Virus record (IMG/VR): IMGVR_UViG_3300005613_000356
Span: 1 to 26,481 of that record
Source of the DNA: a virus
Reading direction: 5' to 3' (one strand)
Length of the DNA stretch: 26,481 nt
The translations under genes were made by a program, and so were the position numbers. The notes under the pieces were generated by a model. It ran no database searches. It saw only the letters and a program-made list of their open reading frames with translations, and was not told where the DNA came from. Of the stretch, positions 17,070 to 23,426 are shown one piece after another (within the stretch, counting starts at the first letter, position 1; each line of letters starts with the position of its first letter).

Positions 17070-17732
17070 CTAGATAGTCAAAGCATTGAAATCTGCCGGA
17101 GTAATAGCATATTTTGTTTCATCCCAGTCAAATGCTAGTTGGAATGTCAAAACATTGCTATCTCTAGTACCAAATCCTGCATTAGACATAGATCCTAGTA
17201 CTACGTTTGTAGCATCAAAACCAGTTACAAGGTCGCCTACCTTGCTACCCCAAATTTTACCCTCTTGAGAGATAAGATAAACCTCTAGGCCATTGCCCTC
17301 ACAGGCTAAAGTACGGAAAGCAGCAATCTGAGCACCTGTCAAAGAATCAAAACGAGCAGAACCATCGGTAGGGTTGATGCCGTTTACTAATGTTTCTCCG
17401 TTTAGAGTAGAGTTATCTCCTCCTCCCTGTGTGATTGTTGTGCCTGCAGTTAGCGTAGAATCTCCACCGATTAGAGGAGATTTGACAACTTTTGTATCGT
17501 CAGCAGCAGCAAAAAGAATGTTCCATCCGGCAGCATCCTCCGGAGCTTGTGCGGCAATAGTTGCAGGAACGTTGTTTGCAGGAGTTACTACATCCCAAAT
17601 AACCTGTCCTTTACGGACAAACCAATAACGCTGAATCTGACCTATATTTTCAGGACAAGCACTTGCAGGAATGTCTGTAAGACTAGGATCCAAAGGGCAG
17701 CAGTCTAGCAAAAATGAATTTAATAAGTTCAT
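17070..17732 (-). CDS. Virion structural protein, tail tube candidate
   Basis: A 220-residue Gly, Thr, Asn and Ala-rich protein with a beta-rich character: RYWFVRKGQVIWDVVTP, a Gly/Thr-rich loop around residues 85-110, then GLEVYLISQEGKIWGSKVGD and FQLAFDWDETKYAITPADFNALTI at the end. Five cysteines lie in the first 35 residues and near residue 144. The composition fits a highly expressed virion protein. No tail tube gene is seen in the usual place between the neck and chaperone genes, so this gene is the best candidate. The evidence is compositional and positional, and a head decoration role is also possible. Confidence 0.7.
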   Translation of the reverse strand: MNLLNSFLLDCCPLDPSLTDIPASACPENIGQIQRYWFVRKGQVIWDVVTPANNVPATIAAQAPEDAAGWNILFAAADDTKVVKSPLIGGDSTLTAGTTITQGGGDNSTLNGETLVNGINPTDGSARFDSLTGAQIAAFRTLACEGNGLEVYLISQEGKIWGSKVGDLVTGFDATNVVLGSMSNAGFGTRDSNVLTFQLAFDWDETKYAITPADFNALTI

Positions 17733-17744
17733 AATTAAAAAAAA

Positions 17745-18380
17745 TTAAGTAATAGTAATAAAATCAGGGATAGACACTATGCTTGCCCCTGTTGAATCTT
17801 TAAAATCAATAACCAAATCATAGCTCTGTCCTGCAGGAGATGATACAAAATCAATCCATAGGTAACTATAAACACTTTGCCCCTGAACACAGCCTAAGCT
17901 ATTCAAGGTAACAGGATTCACAGTCAGGGCAGGAGCTGGAGATACGGGCAAAAATGTAACCTCGATATTAAAGACATCACAGGTAACAGTATCCGCTAGG
18001 TTTAACCTAAACTCCTTTTCAAACGTAGCACTACCTACTCTATCATTTACCTCCTTAACATAGCTCGATATTGTTGGAGTATCTGTACCGCAACAGTTGA
18101 ACGATGGTGCAGGCTCTAGGTAATCTCTTATGACGTTGAGCACAGTTTTCTCCGCTGCCGTTAATGATGCCTGGTCTAGCTCCAAATCATACAGCTCCTG
18201 TAAGAACTGATCAAAAGCATTATCAGTAAAGGTAGTTGTTTGGTTTAGCTCTAGTGCTGTCCTACAATCAGGTATATTGAAAGGAGATACTAGCGTTATC
18301 TGTCTTAAAGACTGCAATAATAGAGCTGTATTGCTCTGCAGGCCGGACAAAAACTGTGATGGTAATAAAACGTATGCCAT
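17745..18380 (-). CDS. Virion-associated protein of unknown function
   Basis: A 211-residue protein directly after large terminase. The first 110 residues are helical (SQFLSGLQSNTALLLQSLRQ, FDQFLQELYDLELDQASLTAAEKTVLNVI), then comes FNCCGTD and a beta-rich C-terminal half (EVTFLPVSPAPALTVNPVTL, YDLVIDFKDSTGASI). It ends at TAA 12 bases before the next gene. Its pairing with the 220-residue gene, and the Cys-containing beta-rich style shared with other structural genes here, suggest a virion protein. No family is recognised. Confidence 0.7.
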   Translation of the reverse strand: MAYVLLPSQFLSGLQSNTALLLQSLRQITLVSPFNIPDCRTALELNQTTTFTDNAFDQFLQELYDLELDQASLTAAEKTVLNVIRDYLEPAPSFNCCGTDTPTISSYVKEVNDRVGSATFEKEFRLNLADTVTCDVFNIEVTFLPVSPAPALTVNPVTLNSLGCVQGQSVYSYLWIDFVSSPAGQSYDLVIDFKDSTGASIVSIPDFITIT

Positions 18381-18389
18381 GATTTTTTT

Positions 18390-19577
18390 TTATGTGCCGT
18401 AAGATACGAGATTATTTGTATTTTTCCTAATTCCCTGTTCGCCATACCTATAAGCATCCCAAATATGATTGAATTGGTCTACTGGCTTATTTAATGCCCT
18501 CCCATCCTTACGATCTATTTTCCATACGTATTTTTGCTGTTCTTGTTTCCATAATTCGTTAGAAACTAGATTTATTGTGCCATAACTTTTTATCTTGTCT
18601 ATACCATTTCGGATAGAATCTGCTCCCTTTTTGCATGGTTTAACTCTATATCCTAGATTACGCAGCTCCTTAATGCTCTTTGGCTCGGCACTATCTGCCA
18701 TGACTAGAGATCCTGTTCTTAATCCTTTCTTTACTCCTAGCCTTTCGAACTCCTTAGCGATGTCTTGGTTTGTTAGTCCTGTCTTGTATACCAACAGCTC
18801 TCCATATAGCTGACCTTGACTAAGAACAAGCTTGACTATTGTTGTAGGATCATTGGTATATCCGAAATCCATTCCGTAGCAGCTACGCTTGATATTTTCT
18901 GTAGGTAACTCATGCACCCAATTAACTACAGGGAATATAGCTCCATCTACCTGTCCTGTCATCCCTAAGCCATATACCCTCCATTTGTTTGGATCTATAG
19001 ACCTCAGCTGTTCAATCTTTTCTTTGATGCTATCTTTGAGGAATGGATTGTGTCTGTAGTTAGATATCAGTAGCTCTACATTCTCTGCACCTATCAGCTT
19101 GTCATGCACCCAAAATGCAAAGGTAGGATTGTAGTCTATGAATACCTGTTTAGTTGTCCTGATCTGCAGTTGATCATAGATGCTATAAGGGATGCCATTG
19201 GCCTCATTCATAAAAAGATAATCCCTCTTACCGGATTTAGCATCCTGCTCGTTATCAAAAGACTTAAACTCCATAATGCTGCCATTATGAAAGTAATAGG
19301 TTTTGTCTGTTTTATTGACTGCCTTAATCATTGAGCTGAAAAAGGGAATAGAGCTAAGGATGTTGTCAAAATCTCTGATAGCTCCGGCTTTTAGGTTAGG
19401 AATATCCTGCCCTACTATTGTGATAACTTGGTTAGCTTTCTCTGCAGCTTTGCAGGCAAGTACCTGTAGTAAGCTGTAGGTCTTTCCGGAGGATGTGCCA
19501 CCTTGATTGATAACTATCTGCTTATTGCTCTGATAGTTCCATTCAAAGATAGGCGATATTGGAAAGGGATTAATCAT
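18390..19577 (-). CDS. terL: Terminase large subunit
   Basis: A 395-residue packaging motor that cuts and pumps DNA into the prohead. Counting from the ATG at 19577, residues 26-33 are the Walker A motif GGTSSGKT. Residues 120-127 (YLFMNEAN) are the Walker B with its catalytic Glu. The C-terminal RNase H-like nuclease shows D237 in GMDFGYTNDPT, D295 in VMADSAEP and D372 in NHIWDAYRY. This is the layout of Terminase_3/PBSX-type large subunits, and the length is usual. A TTG two codons upstream extends the frame, but ATG is preferred. The start overlaps the small subunit gene by 8 bases. Confidence 0.95.
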   Translation of the reverse strand: MINPFPISPIFEWNYQSNKQIVINQGGTSSGKTYSLLQVLACKAAEKANQVITIVGQDIPNLKAGAIRDFDNILSSIPFFSSMIKAVNKTDKTYYFHNGSIMEFKSFDNEQDAKSGKRDYLFMNEANGIPYSIYDQLQIRTTKQVFIDYNPTFAFWVHDKLIGAENVELLISNYRHNPFLKDSIKEKIEQLRSIDPNKWRVYGLGMTGQVDGAIFPVVNWVHELPTENIKRSCYGMDFGYTNDPTTIVKLVLSQGQLYGELLVYKTGLTNQDIAKEFERLGVKKGLRTGSLVMADSAEPKSIKELRNLGYRVKPCKKGADSIRNGIDKIKSYGTINLVSNELWKQEQQKYVWKIDRKDGRALNKPVDQFNHIWDAYRYGEQGIRKNTNNLVSYGT

Positions 19578-19887
19578 CGACAAACTCCGACTCGTTATGG
19601 ATGGGCAGAACTTTAGTAGACTCGAACTGCACTTGTATTAGATTGGTATGCAAATCTGCATCCATCTCTATCTTTTGCTGTTTAGGCATTACGAACTCCA
19701 AAGCTTTTAGATAAGCATTGATTTTATCTTTGTCTGCAAGATCAGGAGAATCTAACAGCTCAAAAAAGTAGCCAAGCCTTTCTATAAGTCCTGATTTTAG
19801 CTCCTTTTTGAATCCTGATAGCTCTTTGTTTTTGCTGCCCTTTGGCCTACCGGATGGATTCCCTGACATCCCTTTCTTAAAACGCAT
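19570..19887 (-). CDS. Terminase small subunit candidate (GNPxGRPKGS motif)
   Basis: A 105-residue protein beginning MRFKKGMSGNPSGRPKGSKNK, the basic AT-hook-like start typical of DUF5681-type phage proteins often found beside large terminase. The rest is helical (FKKELKSGLIERLGYFFELL, DKINAYLKALEFV), and the C-terminal 30 residues are acidic. Its stop overlaps the start of large terminase by 8 bases. A small DNA-binding protein coupled to TerL is most simply the small terminase. The assignment comes from position plus the N-terminal motif. Confidence 0.75.
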   Translation of the reverse strand: MRFKKGMSGNPSGRPKGSKNKELSGFKKELKSGLIERLGYFFELLDSPDLADKDKINAYLKALEFVMPKQQKIEMDADLHTNLIQVQFESTKVLPIHNESEFVDD

Positions 19888-19918
19888 AATTTCTGTATTT
19901 TTTCTGTTTTATAACAGG

Positions 19919-20002
19919 TTATTTCTTTTTTTTCTTGGCCTTAATCTTGGCCTTAGTTGTTTTGACTCTCATTCCTCTCTTTGGATACTTACTTTTTGGC
20001 AT
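19919..20002 (-). CDS. 27-residue lysine-rich peptide
   Basis: A short frame, MPKSKYPKRGMRVKTTKAKI..., ending in a run of lysines. It starts 2 bases after the stop of the 98-residue basic protein and lies 31 bases before the small terminase gene, exactly filling the gap between them. About half of the residues are Lys or Arg, so it would bind nucleic acid or other polyanions. A packaging-associated DNA-binding peptide is possible. Its size makes the call tentative. Confidence 0.55.
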   Translation of the reverse strand: MPKSKYPKRGMRVKTTKAKIKAKKKKK

Positions 20003-20004
20003 TT

Positions 20005-20301
20005 TTATCTGTTTTTAGACTTTTTACCCTCGCAATTCCATAGGATACGGGCAAAATCGTTAGGAGTAGCACCTTTCTTGCTAGACTTGATGCCTGATGA
20101 ACGAGCACAGTAGTTATCTCCCCGATCAGTACCAGGACCAACCTTGTAACCTTTTGCCCCAAACTGCACAATACCTTTAGCTCCATCGAATGGAATAGCC
20201 TTATACTTTTTACCTTTGGCTGTTCCTGCAGCTATCCGGTATTTTTTTCCTTTAACTGTGATAGTTTTGCCAATCTGTATCCTAGATTTTCGCTTAGCCA
20301 T
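20005..20301 (-). CDS. Small basic protein with YCARSxGIK motif
   Basis: A 98-residue protein rich in Lys and Gly. The N-terminal half carries beta-like KTITVKGKKYRIAAGTAKGKKY. The C-terminal half has VQFGAKGYKVGPGTDRGDNY followed by CARSSGIK and ends NDFARILWNCEGKKSK. The G-D-x-YCARS-x-GIK ... W-x-C pattern recurs in small phage and giant-virus proteins (DUF5872-like) of unknown function, as far as I recall. Two conserved Cys could pair. It overlaps the upstream gene by 8 bases. A role near the DNA or packaging genes is inferred only from charge and neighbours. Confidence 0.7.
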   Translation of the reverse strand: MAKRKSRIQIGKTITVKGKKYRIAAGTAKGKKYKAIPFDGAKGIVQFGAKGYKVGPGTDRGDNYCARSSGIKSSKKGATPNDFARILWNCEGKKSKNR

Positions 20302-20647
20302 CTAATCCTATTTTTAATTTTAGCTCTAAAAAGTCATGGTGTAGATACATTTGCTTGGTTATCTGATACATAGTACCTACCTTATATTTTAACGGATGTT
20401 TGTAGTCAAAAGTTTTGCTCTCAAGAATCAAATATACATCGATGGAGTTAAAATAATCAATTTTGCTGTTAATTCCATCATCTATAAGCAAAAAATCTAT
20501 CATTGCCTCATCCATATGGCAGATGTCCTCTAATATTTCTGCCTGCTCTAGTGTATAGGTTTTGTACCATACGCATCCGATTATAGGCTTTACTTTTGCT
20601 GCTAGCTTTAGTGCTTTTTTGATGAATCTATCTTTTGGTGTTTGCAT
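20294..20647 (-). CDS. Unknown 117-residue protein
   Basis: A soluble alpha/beta protein starting MQTPKDRFIKKALKLAAKV. It has a TYTLEQAEILEDICHMDEAMIDFLLIDDG segment and a second half with DYFNSIDVYLILESKTFDYKHPLKYKVG, then a basic-amphipathic end. The ATG at 20647 is chosen over an upstream TTG (20671) because the latter would lie deep inside the preceding membrane-peptide gene. No motif allows a functional call. It is one of the small accessory genes between replication and packaging modules. Confidence 0.7.
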   Translation of the reverse strand: MQTPKDRFIKKALKLAAKVKPIIGCVWYKTYTLEQAEILEDICHMDEAMIDFLLIDDGINSKIDYFNSIDVYLILESKTFDYKHPLKYKVGTMYQITKQMYLHHDFLELKLKIGLDG

Positions 20648-20747
20648 CTCTAATCTCTTTGTATATTGCAAATATCAGTCCTCCAATAGTAAATCCGGCA
20701 TAGTAGAGGATGAATGGTAGCAATAGGATGATTAATAGTATTTTCAT
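20628..20747 (-). CDS. 39-residue membrane peptide
   Basis: A short frame, MKILLIILLLPFILYYAGFT..., with a hydrophobic stretch of about 28 residues followed by a charged tail (YKEIRDANTKR). It starts one base after the stop of the upstream gene, in a CTGACATGAAAA junction also found at 21893-21898. It overlaps the next gene by 20 bases. The long hydrophobic start without a clear cleavage site suggests an anchored inner-membrane peptide. Function unknown. Confidence 0.6.
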   Translation of the reverse strand: MKILLIILLLPFILYYAGFTIGGLIFAIYKEIRDANTKR

Positions 20748-20748
20748 G

Positions 20749-21012
20749 TCAGTTGTAATTTAGTGTTTCGGTTATTTCGAATATTTCTAGCTGTCGTATC
20801 TCCTGATCGGTAAACTCTATAAACTTGTAAGGTAAAGAACTGCCCCAAAAAGAAATATACTGAATATCCTTATTCAAGAGAAACTTAAAGTATTTAGTTT
20901 TGTATGTATGCCTTTTGCCATCTTTGGTAAACGACATAGAAAAATAGTGCTCATTGTGGTAGTAGACAAACATAGCATAATTTTTAAAATGGGGATAAAT
21001 GCAACGCCACAT
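20749..21012 (-). CDS. Unknown 87-residue protein
   Basis: A soluble aromatic-rich protein, MWRCIYPHFKNYAMFVYYHN..., with many Tyr and Phe and a beta-like pattern (HYFSMSFTKDGKRHTYKTKYFKF), ending in an acidic helix. AGGGG lies six bases before the ATG at 21012, one of the few Shine-Dalgarno-like sites here, so this start is preferred over an inner ATG at 20973. No family is recognised. Confidence 0.7.
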   Translation of the reverse strand: MWRCIYPHFKNYAMFVYYHNEHYFSMSFTKDGKRHTYKTKYFKFLLNKDIQYISFWGSSLPYKFIEFTDQEIRQLEIFEITETLNYN

Positions 21013-21046
21013 CTATCCCCTGGACATCAAAACAATAAAAATATAA

Positions 21047-21499
21047 TCACTTAGCCTCTGATATTATTGTACCAAAAATCTCGGTAACAGTAATTATGTT
21101 TCTTTTGCCGTTATCGAATATCCATACTCCTTTAAATCCTATTTCCTTAATCTGATGCAACAGCTGCTCAGTCAGGTAGATGTCTTTGGAATCGTTAATA
21201 TTGGTTATCTTTTTAATAAACTCCTCATAGGTTAGGCCTCCAGTCCGATGGTCGTAGAATAAGCCTATATCTGTAGGAACATAGACAGCATCTGTCTGCT
21301 CTTGTATCAATGGATCGTGTATTGGCTCATCGATGATAATTTTGTAGGTATAAGACTTAGGAGGATTCTGTTTTGCGGAATCCATAAGCTTTCTATCTAC
21401 GATGGCATCTACTCTCTCCTGGAATAGTACACACATTTGAGGTACTTGTATTACTGATCCTACTGGTATTTTCTGCTCAGAATTTATGTAAAGTAGCAT
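21047..21499 (-). CDS. Unknown 150-residue protein
   Basis: A soluble protein from ATG 21499 (MLLYINSEQKIPVGSVIQVP); an upstream TTG at 21514 is less likely. It contains DAIVDRKLMDSAKQN, an acidic IIIDEPIHDPLIQEQTDAVYVP stretch, TGGLTYEEFIKKITN, and ends in a beta-like GVWIFDNGKRNIITVTEIFG. There is no membrane helix. The 25-base gap before it holds an A/T-rich stretch with no stem. A 34-base gap follows it. Function unknown. Confidence 0.7.
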   Translation of the reverse strand: MLLYINSEQKIPVGSVIQVPQMCVLFQERVDAIVDRKLMDSAKQNPPKSYTYKIIIDEPIHDPLIQEQTDAVYVPTDIGLFYDHRTGGLTYEEFIKKITNINDSKDIYLTEQLLHQIKEIGFKGVWIFDNGKRNIITVTEIFGTIISEAK

Positions 21500-21524
21500 A
21501 GTTTTTTTTGTCAAATTACAAAAA

Positions 21525-21893
21525 TTACAATATTAAACCAAGCTCCTCTGTTTTTTTCGATATATTGATTGATTGCTTTCTTGTTAGTTTAGGATTATTG
21601 TATGTTGTTTTCATCATTAATCCGAACTCATCCCAAGCATTGGTATATTGATACGTTTTGCCTGTTCCAAAGATATCTCCTACCTTGTATCTGCCGTTTC
21701 TGCCGTAATTGGTTTTTACTGCAGCCATTGCTAAGGTGTAGTAAACAGGTACATCCCACTTTACGTATGTGTACCAAGCCATATCATAATTCTTTTTGTA
21801 GAACTCGGTTTTATATTTGGGTAGCTCTATATTTAATGATGATTGTGCGTTAATTGTTGTCGATAAGATTAAAATTACTATTAATGTTTTCAT
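21525..21893 (-). CDS. Secreted glucosaminidase-like protein lacking the expected catalytic Glu
   Basis: A 122-residue protein with a clear signal peptide (MKTLIVILILSTTINAQ, likely cut before Q17, a common Bacteroidetes site). The mature part has VPVYYTLAMAAVKTNYG (about 48-64), then DIFGTGKTYQYTNAWDEFGLMM. This fits the mannosyl-glycoprotein endo-beta-N-acetylglucosaminidase pattern, in which a Leu-Ala-Gln-Ala-x-x-Glu-Ser-x-x-Gly helix is followed by an N-x-F-G loop. Here the Glu position is K60, so hydrolase activity is doubtful. It could bind peptidoglycan, block superinfection or act as a modified lysin. The family call is by pattern. Confidence 0.65.
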   Translation of the reverse strand: MKTLIVILILSTTINAQSSLNIELPKYKTEFYKKNYDMAWYTYVKWDVPVYYTLAMAAVKTNYGRNGRYKVGDIFGTGKTYQYTNAWDEFGLMMKTTYNNPKLTRKQSINISKKTEELGLIL

Positions 21894-21894
21894 G

Positions 21895-22026
21895 TCAGAT
21901 TATTATTTTGTAGCGTTTCCGCATGTCTTTTAAAAGTAGCTGTATTTCTTTTGTTGTTAAAGCCTTAGGAGACAGCTCCATTCCCAAAAACTTTTCTGCT
22001 CTGTGCAGCCTATCTAGTAATGTCAT
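21895..22026 (-). CDS. 43-residue small charged protein
   Basis: A short frame, MTLLDRLHRAEKFLGMELSP..., ending in a basic LLKDMRKRYKIII. It starts 5 bases after the upstream stop and ends one base before the secreted-protein gene, so it precisely fills the gap. It looks helical and amphipathic. No function or family is recognised. Confidence 0.55.
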   Translation of the reverse strand: MTLLDRLHRAEKFLGMELSPKALTTKEIQLLLKDMRKRYKIII

Positions 22027-22031
22027 TAGTA

Positions 22032-22226
22032 TTAAGATGCACCGAACACAGGCTTGATATCGCCTGTGTCGGTAGTGAATGGATCTTGAACGCTATCGAT
22101 GGATGTATATTTTGCATAATCGTTTATCATGTCTAGCGTTTTTTTTGTTTCTGCGATTATCATTTTCAGCACCTTATTCTCTGATTGTAGTCTGATAATC
22201 TCTTTTTTCATTTCCTGTGCATCCAT
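22032..22226 (-). CDS. 64-residue coiled-coil protein
   Basis: A short protein whose first 40 residues form a leucine-zipper-like helix (EIIRLQSENKVLKMIIAETKKTLDMI) followed by a flexible acidic tail ending PVFGAS. It starts 2 bases after the stop of the SSB-like gene. It could dimerise and act with the SSB or replication proteins. That is inference from position; the family is unknown. Confidence 0.65.
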   Translation of the reverse strand: MDAQEMKKEIIRLQSENKVLKMIIAETKKTLDMINDYAKYTSIDSVQDPFTTDTGDIKPVFGAS

Positions 22227-22228
22227 GA

Positions 22229-22588
22229 CTAGAAAGGTAGATCGTCCGTTAATTGTGATGTTTTGTCCTGTGCACCTACTGCATGCTCAGGTGTAATATC
22301 AGTATCTTGTTCCTGCTCAGCTGTTTCTACTCTCCATACATCGATAGTATTAAAGTAGACTGTTTTGCCCTCCGGAGATGTCCACTTACGGCCACGTAGG
22401 TTGAAATGAAAGTTATAGATGCCTCCCATTGTAAGCTTTTCTATCTTTTCGATTTTGTCCTGTACAGCTTGCATCTTAATTGTTTGCGGATATTCTCCAT
22501 CTGTTTCGATTACAAACTCTTGCTTTCTGAATGATTCGCCATGCGTTGTTACGTCAAATCTTTCGATTAATCTTGCTGTGATTTCCAT
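22229..22588 (-). CDS. ssDNA-binding-like protein (DUF3127-type)
   Basis: A 119-residue protein, MEITARLIERFDVTTHGESF..., with the pattern of DUF3127: KQEFVIETDGEYPQTIKMQA, an I-E-K-I-x-x-L-x-x-G loop, then FHFNLRGRKWTSPEGKTVYFNTIDVWRVE, an OB-fold-like ladder of strands. A disordered acidic tail ends DDLPF, the classical SSB tip that recruits replication partners. It would coat single-stranded DNA during phage replication. It lies two genes after the primase-helicase. The leader AAAACATTCAAAA immediately precedes the ATG and has no Shine-Dalgarno site. Confidence 0.82.
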   Translation of the reverse strand: MEITARLIERFDVTTHGESFRKQEFVIETDGEYPQTIKMQAVQDKIEKIEKLTMGGIYNFHFNLRGRKWTSPEGKTVYFNTIDVWRVETAEQEQDTDITPEHAVGAQDKTSQLTDDLPF

Positions 22589-22599
22589 TTTTGAATGTT

Positions 22600-22911
22600 T
22601 TAAAAATTGTTATTGAAAAAATTTGTTAATTCATCTACTGATAAGCCTTTTGCTAGCTTTTTAAAGACCTCTTTACCTTTGTCCTTATTGTTTTGCTGCA
22701 GGAGCATCGGAGGTAGGTAGGATTGGTTGATAGGATCCTCATAAATTTTGAATCCTTGCATCTGTCCGGATAGCATCCATGAGGTTAGTTGTTTCTCGTC
22801 TATTTTGCTTTCTAGTGCAGCTTTGTAGCCTTGTTGGAATGCTTTTCGGTACTGCTTTTCTAGCATTATGGTAATATCTCTTGATATCTCCTCTATTTTT
22901 CTGCTGTTCAT
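22600..22911 (-). CDS. Unknown 103-residue replication-module protein
   Basis: A helical, charged protein, MNSRKIEEISRDITIMLEKQ..., with a KQYRKAFQQGYKAALE segment near residues 19-34 and a QQNNKDKGKEVFKKLAKGLS segment near the C-terminus. The tail is Asn/Phe-rich (TNFFNNNF). No enzymatic motif is visible. It sits between an unknown gene and the SSB-like gene, so a role in phage DNA replication or recombination is possible. The family is not recognised. Confidence 0.7.
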   Translation of the reverse strand: MNSRKIEEISRDITIMLEKQYRKAFQQGYKAALESKIDEKQLTSWMLSGQMQGFKIYEDPINQSYLPPMLLQQNNKDKGKEVFKKLAKGLSVDELTNFFNNNF

Positions 22912-22944
22912 GTTCGTAATTTTTGTTGAATATAGAAAAAAATA

Positions 22945-23415
22945 TTAAAAAAGTCTAGGTTTTAGATTAGCATTATAGGCATCAATTTGTTTTTTGTGCT
23001 TATGTATAGCTTTTTTTATCACATTTAGGTTGCATTCTGTCAAGGTTCTTATTGTTTTATCATCAATATATCTCTTTTTTTCTATGTGCATAAGATAGAG
23101 GATTGTTTTTTCAACCTTAAAAGCTCCTTTTTCAGCATCTATTTGATTTAGCTGTAGCAGGAATTTCAAAAAGTCATTAATATTGCTTTTATACTTTTTA
23201 GCTGTTTCTGTTAGCAGGTTCTCTACATCTGCATCTAGGTCTATAGGATTCAAGGGAATGCTAATGTTATAGATTGTGTCCATTAGCTGCTTATTAATTT
23301 TAGCATTTTTCAAGAAATTATCATCTTTATAGACTTGCACCATTTTTACTGCTAGGTGTTGTCCAAAAGTATCGGTTACTAAGCTTACGTTTTTAAATTT
23401 TAGTTTTACGCTCAT
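22945..23415 (-). CDS. Unknown 156-residue replication-module protein
   Basis: A helical basic protein starting MSVKLKFKNVSLVTDTFGQH, with a long region of helices (NLLTETAKKYKSNINDFLKFLL, EKTILYLMHIEKKRYIDDK) and a C-terminal LTECNLNVIKKAIHKHKKQI that could be a small DNA-binding or helix-turn-helix-like tail. It starts 11 bases after the primase-helicase gene end. The position suggests a helicase loader or replication accessory factor; nothing in the sequence proves this. Confidence 0.7.
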   Translation of the reverse strand: MSVKLKFKNVSLVTDTFGQHLAVKMVQVYKDDNFLKNAKINKQLMDTIYNISIPLNPIDLDADVENLLTETAKKYKSNINDFLKFLLQLNQIDAEKGAFKVEKTILYLMHIEKKRYIDDKTIRTLTECNLNVIKKAIHKHKKQIDAYNANLKPRLF

Positions 23416-23426
23416 TTTAAAAAGTT

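Noticed and set aside
19578-19583. TTG start for large terminase adding two residues
   Set aside because: An ATG at 19577 directly downstream gives the normal overlap with the small subunit gene; there is no support for TTG.
19909-19922. Short inverted repeat ATAAC-AG-GTTAT before the small terminase gene
   Set aside because: Arms of only five bp in AT-rich sequence, no T-tract; likely chance.
20648-20671. TTG start adding eight residues to the 117-residue gene
   Set aside because: The region is fully inside the 39-residue membrane-peptide gene and an ATG follows at 20647.
21500-21524. Bacteroidetes-type promoter in the A/T-rich gap (TAATTTG-like words)
   Set aside because: Spacing of the TAnnTTTG box is off by one base and no matching upstream box is seen, so it is not called.
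22589-22602. AAACATTCAAAA as a shared leader motif of several genes
   Set aside because: Only two cases (before 22588 and before 14777) are non-coding; the others (about 9280 and 15268) are explained by codons for Thr-Phe-Lys or the preceding gene.
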